From: Sthenelais limicola
Lineage: Eukaryota; Annelida; Polychaeta; Phyllodocida; Sigalionidae
Assembly (NCBI GenBank): GCA_942159475.1
Contig: OW804095.1
Span: 146,362,314-146,426,313 of the forward strand
DNA length: 64,000 nt
Direction of reading: 5' to 3'
Below, piece by piece: positions 11,399 through 23,500 of this stretch. A model generated the notes under the pieces. The model worked only from the letters and a program-made list of their open reading frames with translations, did no database searches and was not told where the DNA came from. Position 1 is the stretch's first letter. Every line of letters starts with the position of its first letter. The position numbers and the translations under genes are program-made.

Positions 11399-11862
11399 CT
11401 TACAGGTTTACTTACAGGTTTACTTACAGGTCCTCTTCTGGTGGTCTACGTCCTATTGGACCTCTAGTGCCAGCTCGTTTGATTTTCTGAGTTGCGCACA
11501 TTCGGGTAGGAGGCACGGAAGTTTCGCTTTAGTTCATGGTTATACCATAATAATAGAGGCCACTCCATTATCATATGACTATTATATATAGGCCAATGTA
11601 AAAAAAAGTGTACAAATGGGATTTTCCCAAGTCATAATACTGTCTTCAATCATTAGTTTTTCTCCTTGATTTCACTCCCATTGTATGGGGCTCGATGGGA
11701 GCTAGAGTATGGTTTTGTCTATAAATGCTAGAAGACAAAATAAGACGATTTCTTTTTCTTTATGGTATTGCATAATGGACGTTTCTATTTTCCTCCACTG
11801 TTTTGATTTTTGGCCATTTCTGCATAATTTCCCCAAAGATATTTAGGCCACTCTTGTAATTT

Positions 11863-12297
11863 ACTGAGTTCAGCAAGGCTTTCAAATACCTATGACTAAA
11901 TAGATGAACGGCAATGATTGCAAAAATATGTAATCCTGATGTATGTATTGTACCAATGATGTATCCATGATCACTCACTCACCCACTAAGTAGTCTAGTA
12001 TAAATAATTAACAGACTTAAAAAAGATTTAATGTGATTACACGTGTAGAACTTTTCACTTTGAAGCTTTATATTTATCATTTCAAGAGAAAATAAAATCA
12101 ACGATCAACAATTCCATCCTTGGAAGTGGCGGCACATGAATACACAATTTGACTTCCGGTGATCAGGTTTGTTGCCGGACCTATTTGTGTGTACCAGCCA
12201 AGGGCACGGTAATTTTCATGTTATCACCCGCCTTGACCAAGTGAGTGGTACAATGCTGAAGGTATGGGCAATTAACTCCTCACAGGGGTGTAATAAA
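11863..12297. other. No gene recognised
   Basis: Intergenic sequence. I see no exon and no clear repeat ends. Confidence 0.35.
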
Positions 12298-12515
12298 CAG
12301 GGTTGGGAATACTTTTTCGGGAACCGGGATTGGGGCCTATTTTAGGCCAGGATTCGGGATTTAAAGTGGCCTACGGGATTCGGGAAAGGGATCAGGGAAA
12401 GAGAGTCAGATTTAATTTTTCCAGGTAGGGATTGAAAGTAGAAAAACGGGATTGCAAACCTGCGGGATTCGGGAAATGAGCCTTATAAAAATGGGAAATG
12501 GGATTCCCTACCCTG
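12298..12515. mobile_element. hAT-like MITE (CAGGG ends)
   Basis: The element is 218 bp long. It begins CAGGGTTGGGAAT and ends ATTCCCTACCCTG, with a CGGGATTCGGG-rich interior. TAATAAA is present on both sides as a 7-bp direct repeat. CAGGG termini with a target duplication near 8 bp fit hAT non-autonomous elements. No ORF is present. Confidence 0.7.
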
Positions 12516-13370
12516 TAATAAAGTCAGTAATGTGTGACCGTTAAGATATCCATCCCTGCTCCTCTCTCTCTCTCCTTCCAGTCTAGTGGATACCTGAGCA
12601 GACAACACAACACCTGCACTCTATAGTAGTGTTATACAATCTGAATGGATTAACTACACATAACACTATGCATTGCTTATGTCTGGAGGAATCTGCCTGG
12701 TTCCAACTGTTGAACTGTATTACCTCCTTATTGCCCTAACTACTGGATACCCAGAGTGTGCACTAATCCTACATCACCTGTTTCCTTATTCCACAGGCAA
12801 AATGTAAGTACAACCACAATGTATATACGTTCCTCCTTCAGTAGCCCATACCACCACTGTACCGTCCAGTTTCCCCCATCAGTACCTCTTAGATGGAGAT
12901 ATACAGCGGAACCTCTCTATTGGGGCACTATTGAGACCACCCTTGGGTATGAGAGAGACTGGTCTTAATAGAGGGGTAGCCTCTATAGCGAGGCTAATCT
13001 AATGAAGGTAAAGCAATTCGGGAAACTGGTCTTAGTAGAGGGGTGGTCTCTATAGAGAGGTGTTCTTTATGTGAGGTTGCAATCTACAGCAACAATCTAT
13101 TCATTTACAATATGCATCAAACAATTAAATCTGTCAAAATATATATCATTTTAATTTGTAGGTTAGTGCTATGACTCAGTGGTTTTTTGGCACACACTGG
13201 GATGGTCGCCTACCAGGATTTTCTTATTGCATTATGTCTGAAATGTAGGACTGAGCAAAGTAGGATTGGAGTTGCAGTTCACTCTAAGAGTGAGATTTTC
13301 TTCTTTGAGGAAATTGTGATGAATTAATTATTATGATAAATAAAGTCACAGTCATCTCCTTCCTCTTATC
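12516..13370. other. No gene; low-grade repeat
   Basis: A stretch at about 12895-13070 has complementary words (CCTCTCTATTGGGG and GGTCTCTATAGAGAGG) resembling a decayed foldback element. No coding exon is recognised. Confidence 0.35.
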
Positions 13371-13374
13371 TCCC

Positions 13375-13775
13375 CTGTCACCTGCCCTTCTCCTCCTCCT
13401 GCCCTTCCTACCCCAGCCTATGCTCCTCTTCCTCCCCCTTCCTCCCCCTTCCTCCCCCTTCCTCCTGTCCTTCCCCCCATCCTATGTTTCCATTCCTCCC
13501 TCTTCCTCCCCTTCCTACCCCTTCCTCCTGCCCTTCCCCCCATCCTATGTTCCTATTCCTCCAGCTGCCTCCCCCTTCCTCCCGCTTCCTATGTTCCTCT
13601 TCCTCCCCCTTCCTCCCCCCTCCTCCCTTTCCTACAAATTCCTCCCCTTTCCTACCGGTTTCTACAGCTTCCTACCCGTTCCTTCCTTTGTTATCCCAAT
13701 ATCATCCTCCCCTTCCTATGCCTTTCAGTTCAAACTTTCACATCCCTTCCTCACCTTTCCTCTCCAATTTCCCTT
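13375..13775. repeat. Polypyrimidine minisatellite
   Basis: The plus strand is almost purely C/T, built of TTCCTCCCCC-type units. The open frames across it (rich in Pro, Ser, Leu and Phe) are a by-product of the repeat and not a gene. Confidence 0.85.
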
Positions 13776-14330
13776 CCACTCCTTGATCATTTTATTGTTT
13801 GTCATTGACCTGTTTTTAACAAAGGCCAAACTGATTCACCGCTGTACACTCCTCAAACCAGACGAACCATAGAGTGGAGATATAGCACTGAAACCACAGG
13901 TTCACTAGTAAATTCCATTGGTATTTGTACCATTGGTAACTCCCAATATCATTGACGTATGATAACACCTCATTGATAATGAGGTATGTAATGGGGTATT
14001 TGGATTAACTATATATACGAAGAAATATATATGAAGAGTTAGTGAATGATGCCTTTTGCATTTTTAAAAAGGTTTTATTCTATATTCCTGACAAATGGGC
14101 TAAACTAATAATAATATACCCACTGTGTTATATCTGTTATTTTTATTTTTTTTTAATTTTTTTTTTTAGAAAAATTCTATTTGTGTTCAGTCTTAGGTAA
14201 ACCTAATAATTATTCCCGTGATACACAATCAAAAAGGACAATTACAGATTTTCGATTGATCAATATAGTAATTCATTTTGTAGTTTTGTTTTTATTTTCT
14301 TACACTCAATTTATCAATAATCAACATTCA

Positions 14331-15170
14331 GAGATGGGAGGGAGGGATATGAGGGAGGGATAGGAGGGAGGGATGGGAGGGAGGGATAGGAGGAAGGGAT
14401 GGGAGGGAGGGATAGGAGGGAGGGATGGGAGGGAGGGATAGGAGGGAGGGATAGGAGGGAGGGATAGGAGGGAGGGATAGGAAGGAGGGATAGGAGGGAG
14501 GGATGGGAGGGAGGGATAGGAGGGAGGGATGGGAGGGAGGGATAGGAGGGAGGGATAGGAAGGAGGGATAGAAGGGAGGGATTGGAGGGAGGGATTGGAG
14601 GGAGGGATGGGAGGGAGGGATGGGAGGGAGGGATGGGAGGGAGGGATGGAAGGGAGGGATGGGAGGAAGGGATGGGAGGGAGGGATAGGAGGGAGGGATG
14701 GGAGGGAGGGATAGGAGGGAGGGATAGGAAGGAGGGATAGGAGGGAGGGATAGGAGGGAGGGATTGGAGGGAGGGATAGGAGGGAGGGATAGGAGGGAGG
14801 GATGGGAGGGAGGGATGGGAATAAGGGATGGGAGGGAGGGATAGGAGGGAGGGATAGGAGGAAGGGATAGGAGGGAGGGATTGGAGGGAGGGATAGGAGG
14901 GAGGGATGGGAGGGAGGGATGGGAGGAAGGGATGGGAGGGAGGGATAGGAGGAGGAAGGAGGAGGAAGAAGGAGGGTGGAGGGTGAAGGAAGGGGGAGGA
15001 GGACGGAGGAGGATGAAGGGAAGGGGAGGAGGAGGGTGGAGGGTGAAGGAGGGAGGAGGAGGGTGAAGGAGGGAGGAAGAGGAAGGAGGAGTGTGGAGGA
15101 GGAAGGAGAAGGGTGGAGGAAGAAGGAGGAGGAAAGAGGAGGGTAGAGGAAGAACAAGAAGGCTGGAGGG
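14331..15170. repeat. Polypurine minisatellite (GGAGGGAGGGAT)n
   Basis: About 620 bp consist of 12-mer units, GGAGGGAGGGAT and the variant ATAGGAGGGAGG. They are followed by about 210 bp of less regular GGAGGA repeats. The plus strand is nearly all purine. Long frames on the minus strand ([16 protein letters not shown]) are repeat artefacts. The tract could adopt triplex or G-quadruplex structures. Confidence 0.9.
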
Positions 15171-15451
15171 TGAATCAACCCTACTCGAGCTAAACTTTAG
15201 GTTAAACAAGTTAAATTTACTTTTTAACATCCAAATTCGTCCCATTTTCTGATGGGTCTCATTAAACCCTCCATTGTGCCATTTGCGATAAATAGGAATG
15301 ATGTGTTTAAAGTGATTAAAAATGGAGGCCATTTGAATCCTCCATTATCTCTATTGTTGGTTTGTATGTGAGGTAGATTATGTACAAGCTGGATGATCTA
15401 CCATTAGGTACACTAAGGTTTACACATTCTAGTTGTACTGCATCACAATTT

Positions 15452-15797
15452 GGCCAAAAAAAAAATAGGTGTGTTTCCGATTTACCCCCACTACCTAGAA
15501 AAACCTTACCCTACCTAAATTTTTTTTACCATACCTGATTTTTCCCCCATCATATCTTACTTTTTTTAGCATTTTTTGACAAAAAAAGCTTGTAAAAGCA
15601 GGAAAACGTGTTTTCCTAACCCGAAACTGTCAAAAAGCACATTTCCCATGTTCAAAACAACAATCGTTATGAAAAAGACATTTTTTTCAGTTCCTGGGAG
15701 GTGGTTTCCAAACAAAAAAAAATAACAAAAAAAAAAAGTTACCCCCCTACCTAGTTTTCAGCCAGATAAATCGGAAACACACATATTTTTTTTGGCC
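15452..15797. mobile_element. TIR element with GGCCAAAAA ends
   Basis: The left end GGCCAAAAAAAAAATAGGTG continues into TGTTTCCGATTTA. The right end is its complement (TAAATCGGAAACACACAT, then TTTTGGCC). The element is 346 bp long. The interior is A/T-homopolymer-rich with repeated ACCCTACCTA words. A half copy lies at about 32050-32080. No ORF is present. Confidence 0.7.
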
Positions 15798-16074
15798 TTT
15801 GTTTGGCAGTAATTAACTCATTTGACTCAGCTCTGTGTGTGAATGGCGGATTGCGGGGGAGATAGCGGAAACAAATGATAAAACTCAAGGTCATAGTGGG
15901 GGCACTTAGAGTGTCAGCTGCACCTGATGTTAGCCTAGTTGTTCAGTCATTGGAACACAAGTAGATATGTCGGTACAAAGCTTGTTATATGCACGTGATG
16001 GGGGAATGAACTAGATAATTATGCCATGATAGGTGTGCGTATCCACAATAACATGGCCAGATTAGCCCATTGCA

Positions 16075-17775
16075 TATATATATATATAACAACTTTTATT
16101 CAGTAATCAAATAGATACAAAATGGGATGTTCCATCTACTGGTAGATTTTCCAGGACAACCGCAAAACTAAAAGTGTACAGTAACGAAAACATGATACAT
16201 GAATTTTCATAGGATCTCAAGATATTTAATTATGTAAATTTGACTAGTTGTACTGTCAAATTAGGACGGTTATTTTGTCAATTAACCATTTAACGATTTT
16301 GTATTTAATTCTTTGATTACATCAACACACTTTTACAGAATAGAGATAACATATTATTACGAAACTATACTGTTATCGTTTAGAATGGTAAACCTCCCTG
16401 AACTGGAAGATTTATGTCACAATCAGTCAGTATAATGAAGTACTCCGTACATCACCAATTTTGTAATACAAAGTGAGCCTTGTTAGCAGTCCTCGAGGTA
16501 TAAAATGAATTTACCAGTTACATTATATTTAATATTGTCGTATGCTAATTAAATCTCCCTATACTGGAAGATCTGTCAATATAGTCATACTGTATAATGG
16601 ATTTTTCTATATCCTTATATTGTTTTGATAATAGAGCCACCCTGAACTGAGTGGCCCAGAAAGTGATAGTATCCCCTGTACTGGGTAAAAATAGTATTAA
16701 ATTCTCATTCGTTTCATATTACAATGATTTCATAAAACAACGACTCGTACACACCAACCATTGAATCCAATAATTCACCCTAAAAGTCTGTTCCCTCCCA
16801 TCGAAATAAGTCGATCTTAAGTATCATAGATCTTACTCGTCTATTTTCGTCCCCCCTCCCTTTCCAACCCTTTTTCGATAACATGGTTTAATTCCTGATC
16901 TGTACCTATGTATTGGTCAACCTCAGAGGGATAAGAATTCTTCAGATAAACCCTAAACTGTTTCCTAGTTTTTATAGATCTCGCCTTGCTATTTAATTCA
17001 TTCCATAATATTGAGAGTTTATACATACAAGATTTTTTAAACACTTCATTTCTTGGTAGAGGCACCCTCAATTAGGCTCCTCAGATTTATTTTTCTAATA
17101 TCTAGATTTTCTTCGTTTAGTGTTCTTCTGAAGGCTAATTCAGCTACATGGCCATTCCTCCTTGTTAGTAAAGATGACATATTTACCTTTTTATGTATAT
17201 CTCCAGTACTAGAGTATTTAGGTAAGTTAAGCGCAATTTTAAAAGCAGAGTTCTGTAGAGATTGAAGCCTATCTAAGTATTGTTGAGGTGCTCCAAGATA
17301 GAAAATGTCGCCATAATCAATATGCGGCAAGATAGTAGTTTTATATATTAAGAGTAATGTTGTAGTATCACATAATCTGTATAATTTAGACAAGGCTTTG
17401 ATTTTTGATTTTATAGTATTGATCTTCCTTTCCAGGAAAGCTTTGAAATTTAACTGTCGATCTATATCTACCCCCAGGTATTTGTAATTTTCTACAGAAT
17501 CAAGTTGCATCAATATCAATACAATAATCAGGTCTCTGATCCATATTAGTCTTTAACCCAATAGTAAGGGTTTTACATTTCTTGATATTGAGTGAAATTT
17601 CATTTATGGCGCACCATTTGTAAACATTGTTTAAATCATCCTGAATATCAACGACCCTCCGAGATTTCCTATCTTTACACAAATATAATACCGTATCGTC
17701 GGCAAAATGTTGTATACAACAGTTTTTTACCACTCTGTGTAGATCGTTGATATACAAAATAAAGAGCAAAATTTG
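16075..17775 (-). pseudogene. 5'-truncated LINE (CR1/Jockey-like reverse transcriptase 3' part)
   Basis: The minus strand enters the RT palm at LLFILYINDL and carries the catalytic FADDTVLYL. The thumb region follows (YKYLGVDIDRQLNF, then LLLIYKTTILPHIDYG). The C-terminal tail contains LPRNEVFKKS and ILWNEL. The frame shifts near 17510 and near 17065, so it is dead. The 3' UTR runs to about 16075 and ends in AATAAAAGTTGT followed by a (TA)n tail. A shorter copy with the same tail type lies at 61495-62225. Truncation at about 17775 is typical of incomplete target-primed reverse transcription. Confidence 0.85.
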
Positions 17776-18700
17776 GATTTAGAAAGGACATGGTTAGGGC
17801 AACCCCAAAAGTCAATAAAAACCATGTCATAGAATTAGTTTTTATATCAGGAATGATTGACATTTACTACCATTCACCATAGGAGTCAGTGAGAAAAAGG
17901 CTTTTCCCCCCATTATTTCAGAATTTCAGATGATTGAGTCATGCGATATCCTTTAATAATATGTGTTTTTCCCCAATTGATATCCATAGTGAATGGTAAT
18001 AAACTTCAGCCGTCCCTAAAATATTAAATAATATGATATCATCTTGCTGTCTGGGCTTTTTGTATTCACCTAAACGAGACAAATTCTTTCTCAAGACGAA
18101 GTTTGAAAAAATATTGTTACTCCTATCTGTTCATGCATTAGTTCTTTGAACTCCTGCCTGCAGCAGTGCTGACAACGCTGGTATTAACCTTTAATAAATA
18201 GTCACCAAACTATTATAGTCCAGTCGATAAGACCAAAATATAAGACCAATTGTGCACTTTTTCATAAAATCATGAAATTTGGCATAATGGTACTTTTTGA
18301 TGTGCTGATCATTTTTAGCTATAGACCCAATCTGTAATTTTGTTTCTTTGGTCATGGTTGCTATGGAATTTGGCTTTAATAGTTACATCAGCCCCATTTT
18401 TTGCGGGGGGAAATATGTTTTGAGGATTGATTCTTAGACAGAAATTTACCCTCTTTCCTTTGGACTGGGTCCAACATCTGGGAAATGTGAAACTTGGTCA
18501 CCATGGCAACCAAACCAAACCAAACAAAATGGAATGTTTTGGGTACAAAATAAGAAATATTCTGTTTTTATTATCATGTTGCATATCAAAACAAAGCATT
18601 CTTAAAGATCAATCGAACTATGCTCATGAATTTATTCTAAGAATGTTCTGGTAACCATGGCAACCAGATACCCTATGAGTCAATATGGGTCCGATTTTAC
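17776..18700. other. No gene recognised
   Basis: Intergenic sequence with two CATGGCAACCA words (about 18502 and 18656). No exon or clear element boundary is seen. Confidence 0.35.
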
Positions 18701-18704
18701 TCTT

Positions 18705-18850
18705 ATTAAATACAGACACCAAACTAATAACTACACACAACAAATTAATAAATACAGACACCAAATTGATAACTACAGACACCAAATTATAAATAGACAC
18801 CAAATTAATACACATACTAAATTTAAAAAATAGTCACCAAATGAATTAAT
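18705..18850. repeat. AT-rich minisatellite
   Basis: An irregular array of ACAGACACCAAATTAATAA-like units, about 18-22 bp each, five to six copies. Non-coding. Confidence 0.65.
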
Positions 18851-19054
18851 TTGGTTAATAGGGTACACAATTATTATTGTGTTTGATGTAGCCTGAATGG
18901 AAAATATGGTTTAAACATGACCAATGCTTCTGCATTTAGTGTGAGTGTGAGTTGTCACTCTCCTCAAGTTAGCCTAAACATGGCACCTCTTCAGCAAATA
19001 TATCAAACTTTGCCCTAATCATTGCACTTTAGGGAGAATTAAATACCAATTATT

Positions 19055-19415
19055 GATGTGTTTTAGGAAAATGAGTCATAAGTCGCAGAAAATGGATTTT
19101 GAGATATCATATTTGAAAAGATGAGATCAAGGGGATTCCAATGATAGTAAACACTGGGACACTTAATATGTATGTCTATATTGTAAGTTTGATATTTTTA
19201 TTTTTGAAAAATAAAGTTTGCAATGTTTTTGGGTGGGTAATTACCAGTAAAGTAACTAACTATCATCATTATGAAGGCCTTCAGAACGCAAGGATATATG
19301 TAATACTATGTCCTGGAATTTGGTACATTGGCTCATATGACTAAGTGTGCAACACCCTCGAGAAATCAGAACATTTCAATTTTGCGACTTGTGACTCATT
19401 TTCTTAAAACACATC
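19055..19415. mobile_element. GATGTGTTTTAGG palindromic MITE, copy
   Basis: The ends are GATGTGTTTTAGGAAAATGA and the complementary TCATTTTCTTAAAACACATC, each followed inward by a complementary ATAAGTCGCA / TTGCGACTTGTG region. CAATTATT flanks both sides. Related copies in this window are at 25561-26353, 31205-31560, 32275-32690, 46617-47010 and 59618-60026. Confidence 0.75.
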
Positions 19416-19653
19416 ACAATTATTGATGGATTTGTGACCACAGCATGAGTCAAAGCACAAGGATGTTTGAAGGACTGTTAATCCTGAGCATCCACTATCC
19501 TGAGGCGATTAATTCTTTTTAGTCTCCACAAACCCTAATTCCCTAAATAGCTCAAGTAAATCCATAAGTTAAGAGGTCAAATGATGTAAAATACAATCAT
19601 ATGCCATGTTCAATTACTCTTTCATATATTTTATTATATGCACATGCTATATG

Positions 19654-19878
19654 AGAGGTGCTATAAAAACATTCATATAGTACACATACTATAAAAATGT
19701 AGTTGTCTAAAAATAGCTCTGTTGATATGCTTTGCGGAGCTTTGGCTCTCCGCGAAGCATGTAATTTGTAAACAAATCCCCGCGATCAGTAATCCACCCG
19801 TGATTCTAGTACTATGATTATAGAAATACATAATAAAACCCACATCATTAAATAGAGCATTAAATTCTCTATCGAATG
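19654..19878. repeat. Interspersed repeat, copy 1
   Basis: The segment matches 30485-30700: GTGCTATAAAAA, TGTAGTTGTCTAAAAATAGC, GTAATCCACC and CATTAAATAGAG in the same order. The central GGAGCTTTGGCTCTCC differs between copies and is itself palindromic. The class is unknown. Confidence 0.65.
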
Positions 19879-20524
19879 ACACAAGTTTTATTAATGTAGC
19901 TCAAGAAATGGCTGCGATATGAACGTTTTAATTCAACAATATCAGTAGGCCTAAATACTGCCTACAAACGGGGCTGTCAGCGGGGCAGCAGGGCACTCTG
20001 AGACTTTTTTGATATTTTTTCAGTGATATCTGATGACATATGATCAAATTTTATACACACATAATTCGTCCACATTACGTTATGCACATATAATTCACAT
20101 ATAATTTGAATCTCGTCCAATAAATTTTTGATTATTGCAGGCTCGTCCCATTCTCTCTCTATATTAACTTATCGCTGGATGAGAATCACTTTCAGTCATT
20201 GACAAAAGTGACGTCCTCCTTGCCGGAGAATCCCTTCTTATTGCAATCATTAATTGAATAAAAGTTTCTAAATCTAAAATCTAAAGAGTAACTATTAACA
20301 GCACTTGCATCCAGTTCAGTCCTTTATAGTTTACCATGCACCCTGATATTTGTAGTAGTTGGAGACTAATCCATATGTGATGTTTGATGAGCACATTTAT
20401 AGATGTGTGTCCTCTCTTTATATGTTCACTAATCAAATACTAAATAGCATTTTAATGTCAGTATATCATTATTACTTGCAGTTACATACATATTTAATGT
20501 GCTGGCTAAGGGTGTAACAATTAG

Positions 20525-20572
20525 ATGAAATGGCAACTAGAGATTCACAGCAGAATGGCCCTGGGAAGAAAG
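20525..20572 (+). CDS. NLR exon 1 (start exon, tentative)
   Basis: A short exon before AAAG|GTAAGT at 20572/20573. The ATG at 20525 gives MKWQLEIHSRMALGRK in phase 0, which joins correctly to an exon 2 starting after the CACAG at about 21016. The ATG at 20530 gives MATRDSQQNGPGKK in phase 1, a more typical low-complexity start, but I find no phase-matched acceptor for it. Further 5' exons cannot be excluded. Confidence 0.45.
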
Positions 20573-23500
20573 GTAAGTCAATAATTAATCAAGATAATTA
20601 ACAGGTTCCCCTCATTATGACTGCCTTTTCTATCAAGAAACAAGGAATTTTAATGTTTACTAACTAAAGAACTAGAACTAGATTATTTTAAAAAACCTTT
20701 GTTGTACTACTTTTCACAAAAAAACCCCTTTTTCAAAACCTGCCCCAGGACTATTTAGTATTAAACTCTAGGATTTGCCTGTGAGAAATGACCAGGGAGA
20801 CCATAAAGTAAATGTCTATCCTTTTGACTTTAATGTTTGTGACAGTGTCAGCTGAAACGATTTTGCTGCACACCCCTTTCCACAAGAGCCTGCTTGATCA
20901 AGGCATTCACCGGAGGAAATGATATGCTTGTATCATGATTGGTGTAACTACCTTCTGCATTGTACCATTCTTGCAAATAAAAGAATTCTTCAAATCAAAT
21001 CAAATCATGGGCCACAGCTGGAGACAACTATTAAGATTGCCCCTCTCATTAGCCACCTGGAGAAGTATGGAGTCATTGATGTGCGCACTAAACAGCTGAT
21101 CCAGGTAAGAAATGATATGGGTTAGATTTTCATAAAATGTACAATTCAGCTTCACCAATCCTCTCAAATAACCCAAATTTCAGGCGAAAATAAAGTTCAA
21201 AATACAGTCCAACCTAACCAAACAGATTGCTAGAATCAATGCAATGCCAAATATACTCGAATTTAGCATTGATCAAAATTGCAGCCTAACTTAGCAGAAT
21301 TTACTAAATGTGTACAGCTGCCAATTGTACATTTTCTGAAAATCTGACCCATATAATGAAACTAAACCTTTTATTTGTATGAATACAGATAATACATTAA
21401 GGAATATGTTCCTGGCTCTGAATCCTCACCTTCACTCACACACAAGTCTAGTCCTCCTCGCCTATTGTAAAACATTAAAACTAGGTTCAGTCATGGTCTG
21501 ATGACTAATCTCGTTGTTTTGTTATATAAGAGCAGTAACATTGTCAATCATCTTATGACATCAATACGTGTAGGTACAAACCAGTCAAAAAGACTCGGTG
21601 AAGTGTTTAATGTATTTTGAATTGTATGATGAATCTTAAATAACTGCTTTGATATAAGCATGGATATTCAGTGCATTCAGGAATCATGATATTATTTCCT
21701 GACTATTTTGCTAAAGAATTTAGGCTCAAATGCAATTTGTTCCTTATTCATGGAATGTTGAATTGCATTTCCATGGTGATGCTATGGAAACCCTAGCTAG
21801 TGGCCCAGCAGTTTTGAGCCATATTTGATTCAGCTATGATTCTGTAAGTTTTGCAGATACTGTCAACACTAAAACAGCTTCATTTGGACAGATTCAGTCA
21901 ATCCTGATCCTACCTTAGAGTTTTTAGTTCTGTCAGTGATATGAATATATGTCCCAAATTCCAAGACAGTTTATTCAATATGTCGATCAATAATATGGAG
22001 TCATCCTAAGGAGTATATTGAACTATTTTATTGTAGTAATTGACCATCAAGTAATATCAGTATGCATCTCATTCATCCATACAAAATATAGGAATACTAC
22101 TGAGATGTATTACTGTTAACCAACAATAGAATCCACTTGACGAACGACACCTACCACAATTACGCTAGAAATAAGCTTTACTTTGCTATTGAGACATGTG
22201 ACCAGTGCACTGCCAAAGTGAGGAATGGTATACTACCCAGACCCCCCTATGATCAACCTGTTTTCATAATTTTTCCTAGGTCGAAAATCTTGCATGGCAA
22301 GCGCCGGACAACTTGTTCTGATTTTGAAGGTTTAGTAGCTGGGGAACTCCTGGCTGGTTTGCGAAGGCCATTTTTGCAATGATCCTTTATTTCTAAATAT
22401 AAAAACAATATTAGACGTTCAGATCTGGTAAAATATAACCAATTTACTTCCCCCGAAATAAATATAGGCCTATCTTACAGCGGTAACTTTCTGGATATCA
22501 TCCTTTTAGATATAATGAGATCTAAACATTAATTTGGTGACCCAACTTTCTATAACAGATCACACAATGTAATCTCATTCAGGCTGCTGGCCCAGAGTTC
22601 CTGCAGGTCCGTGAGCTTCTGGACCATGTAAAGCATGGAGATGTGGAACGATATGATGCCTTCCTCAACTCCCTGGCGGTTACTGGCCACGGACACATTG
22701 TAAACCTCCTCAATCCGCAAACAAAACATATACCATTGCAACATTCTTCATTGCCAAGTTCATCAATGTCAACCTCTGAAGATACTGTAATCCCTTTATT
22801 TCTGTTTATGAATAGATAGCTTATATCATGATGGATGGTTTAGGGAGAAAAATAAATTTAGACACCTGCATATTTCAATGTATCAAAGTTTGCCAATCAA
22901 AAACTCATCATAAAAGAATTTAGAAGTCAGATAATTCTTTTTATTCCAGACTTACCATGGGTAAAACACTTGGTGGAAGAAAATCAACATTTCTCAAGGA
23001 ACTTGCATATCTTCAAAACAGACCATGATTACAGACAATACAAGGAGAATATGATGGAAACGTTCACAAAGTTACGATTGGTCAAAGGGGACATTGCTGC
23101 TCCACAGAAGTAAGTCAATTCTTGAAGGACATTTTACATGAAAAGATTAACTGGGAATCTATTTGTGAAACTATTTAAATTCATCCCAATTTAAACATTA
23201 ATGAAAGTAACATAGCACTTTCTTGATGCCAAAGGACATGCCCATTCATTTTCATATAATATGACAAAGGATACCATTTACTGTATGTTAGACTTATTTA
23301 CAGGATGAGCTCCCCAGAGATATCAATGGAGGAAGCACTTGGTTACACTGATGGAGCTAAAGTTCTTTTATTTCAGTCAGTTCCTGGGGCAGGCAAATCT
23401 TGTCTAATGCTGAAGATTACCATCACCTGGGGGGAGGCCATATTGGAGAATACAGAGGTTTGTTATCCTGTGCTGAAAGGTGTTAAGAGCCTTCTATACT

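Larger units (their letters stand above)
5098..11862. repeat. Segmental duplication block A (vWA-EGF gene unit)
   Basis: This block matches, in the same orientation, 34218-40805 plus 47083-47160, and its parts match 56760-64000. Homology covers exons, introns and flanks. Examples are a conserved segment at about 5697-5840 matching 36420-36563, and the upstream flank 10457-11215 matching 38824-39597. Differences between copies are mostly MITE insertions. I infer tandem duplication of a gene unit of about 6 kb followed by independent insertions. Confidence 0.85.

Noticed and set aside
13333..13872. 179-codon proline-rich frame
   Set aside because: It lies over a polypyrimidine array; composition is dictated by the repeat.
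14321..15332. Long Pro/Ser/Leu-rich frames of 285 and 334 codons on the minus strand
   Set aside because: They are translations of the GGAGGGAGGGAT minisatellite in two frames, with no start, splice or domain features.
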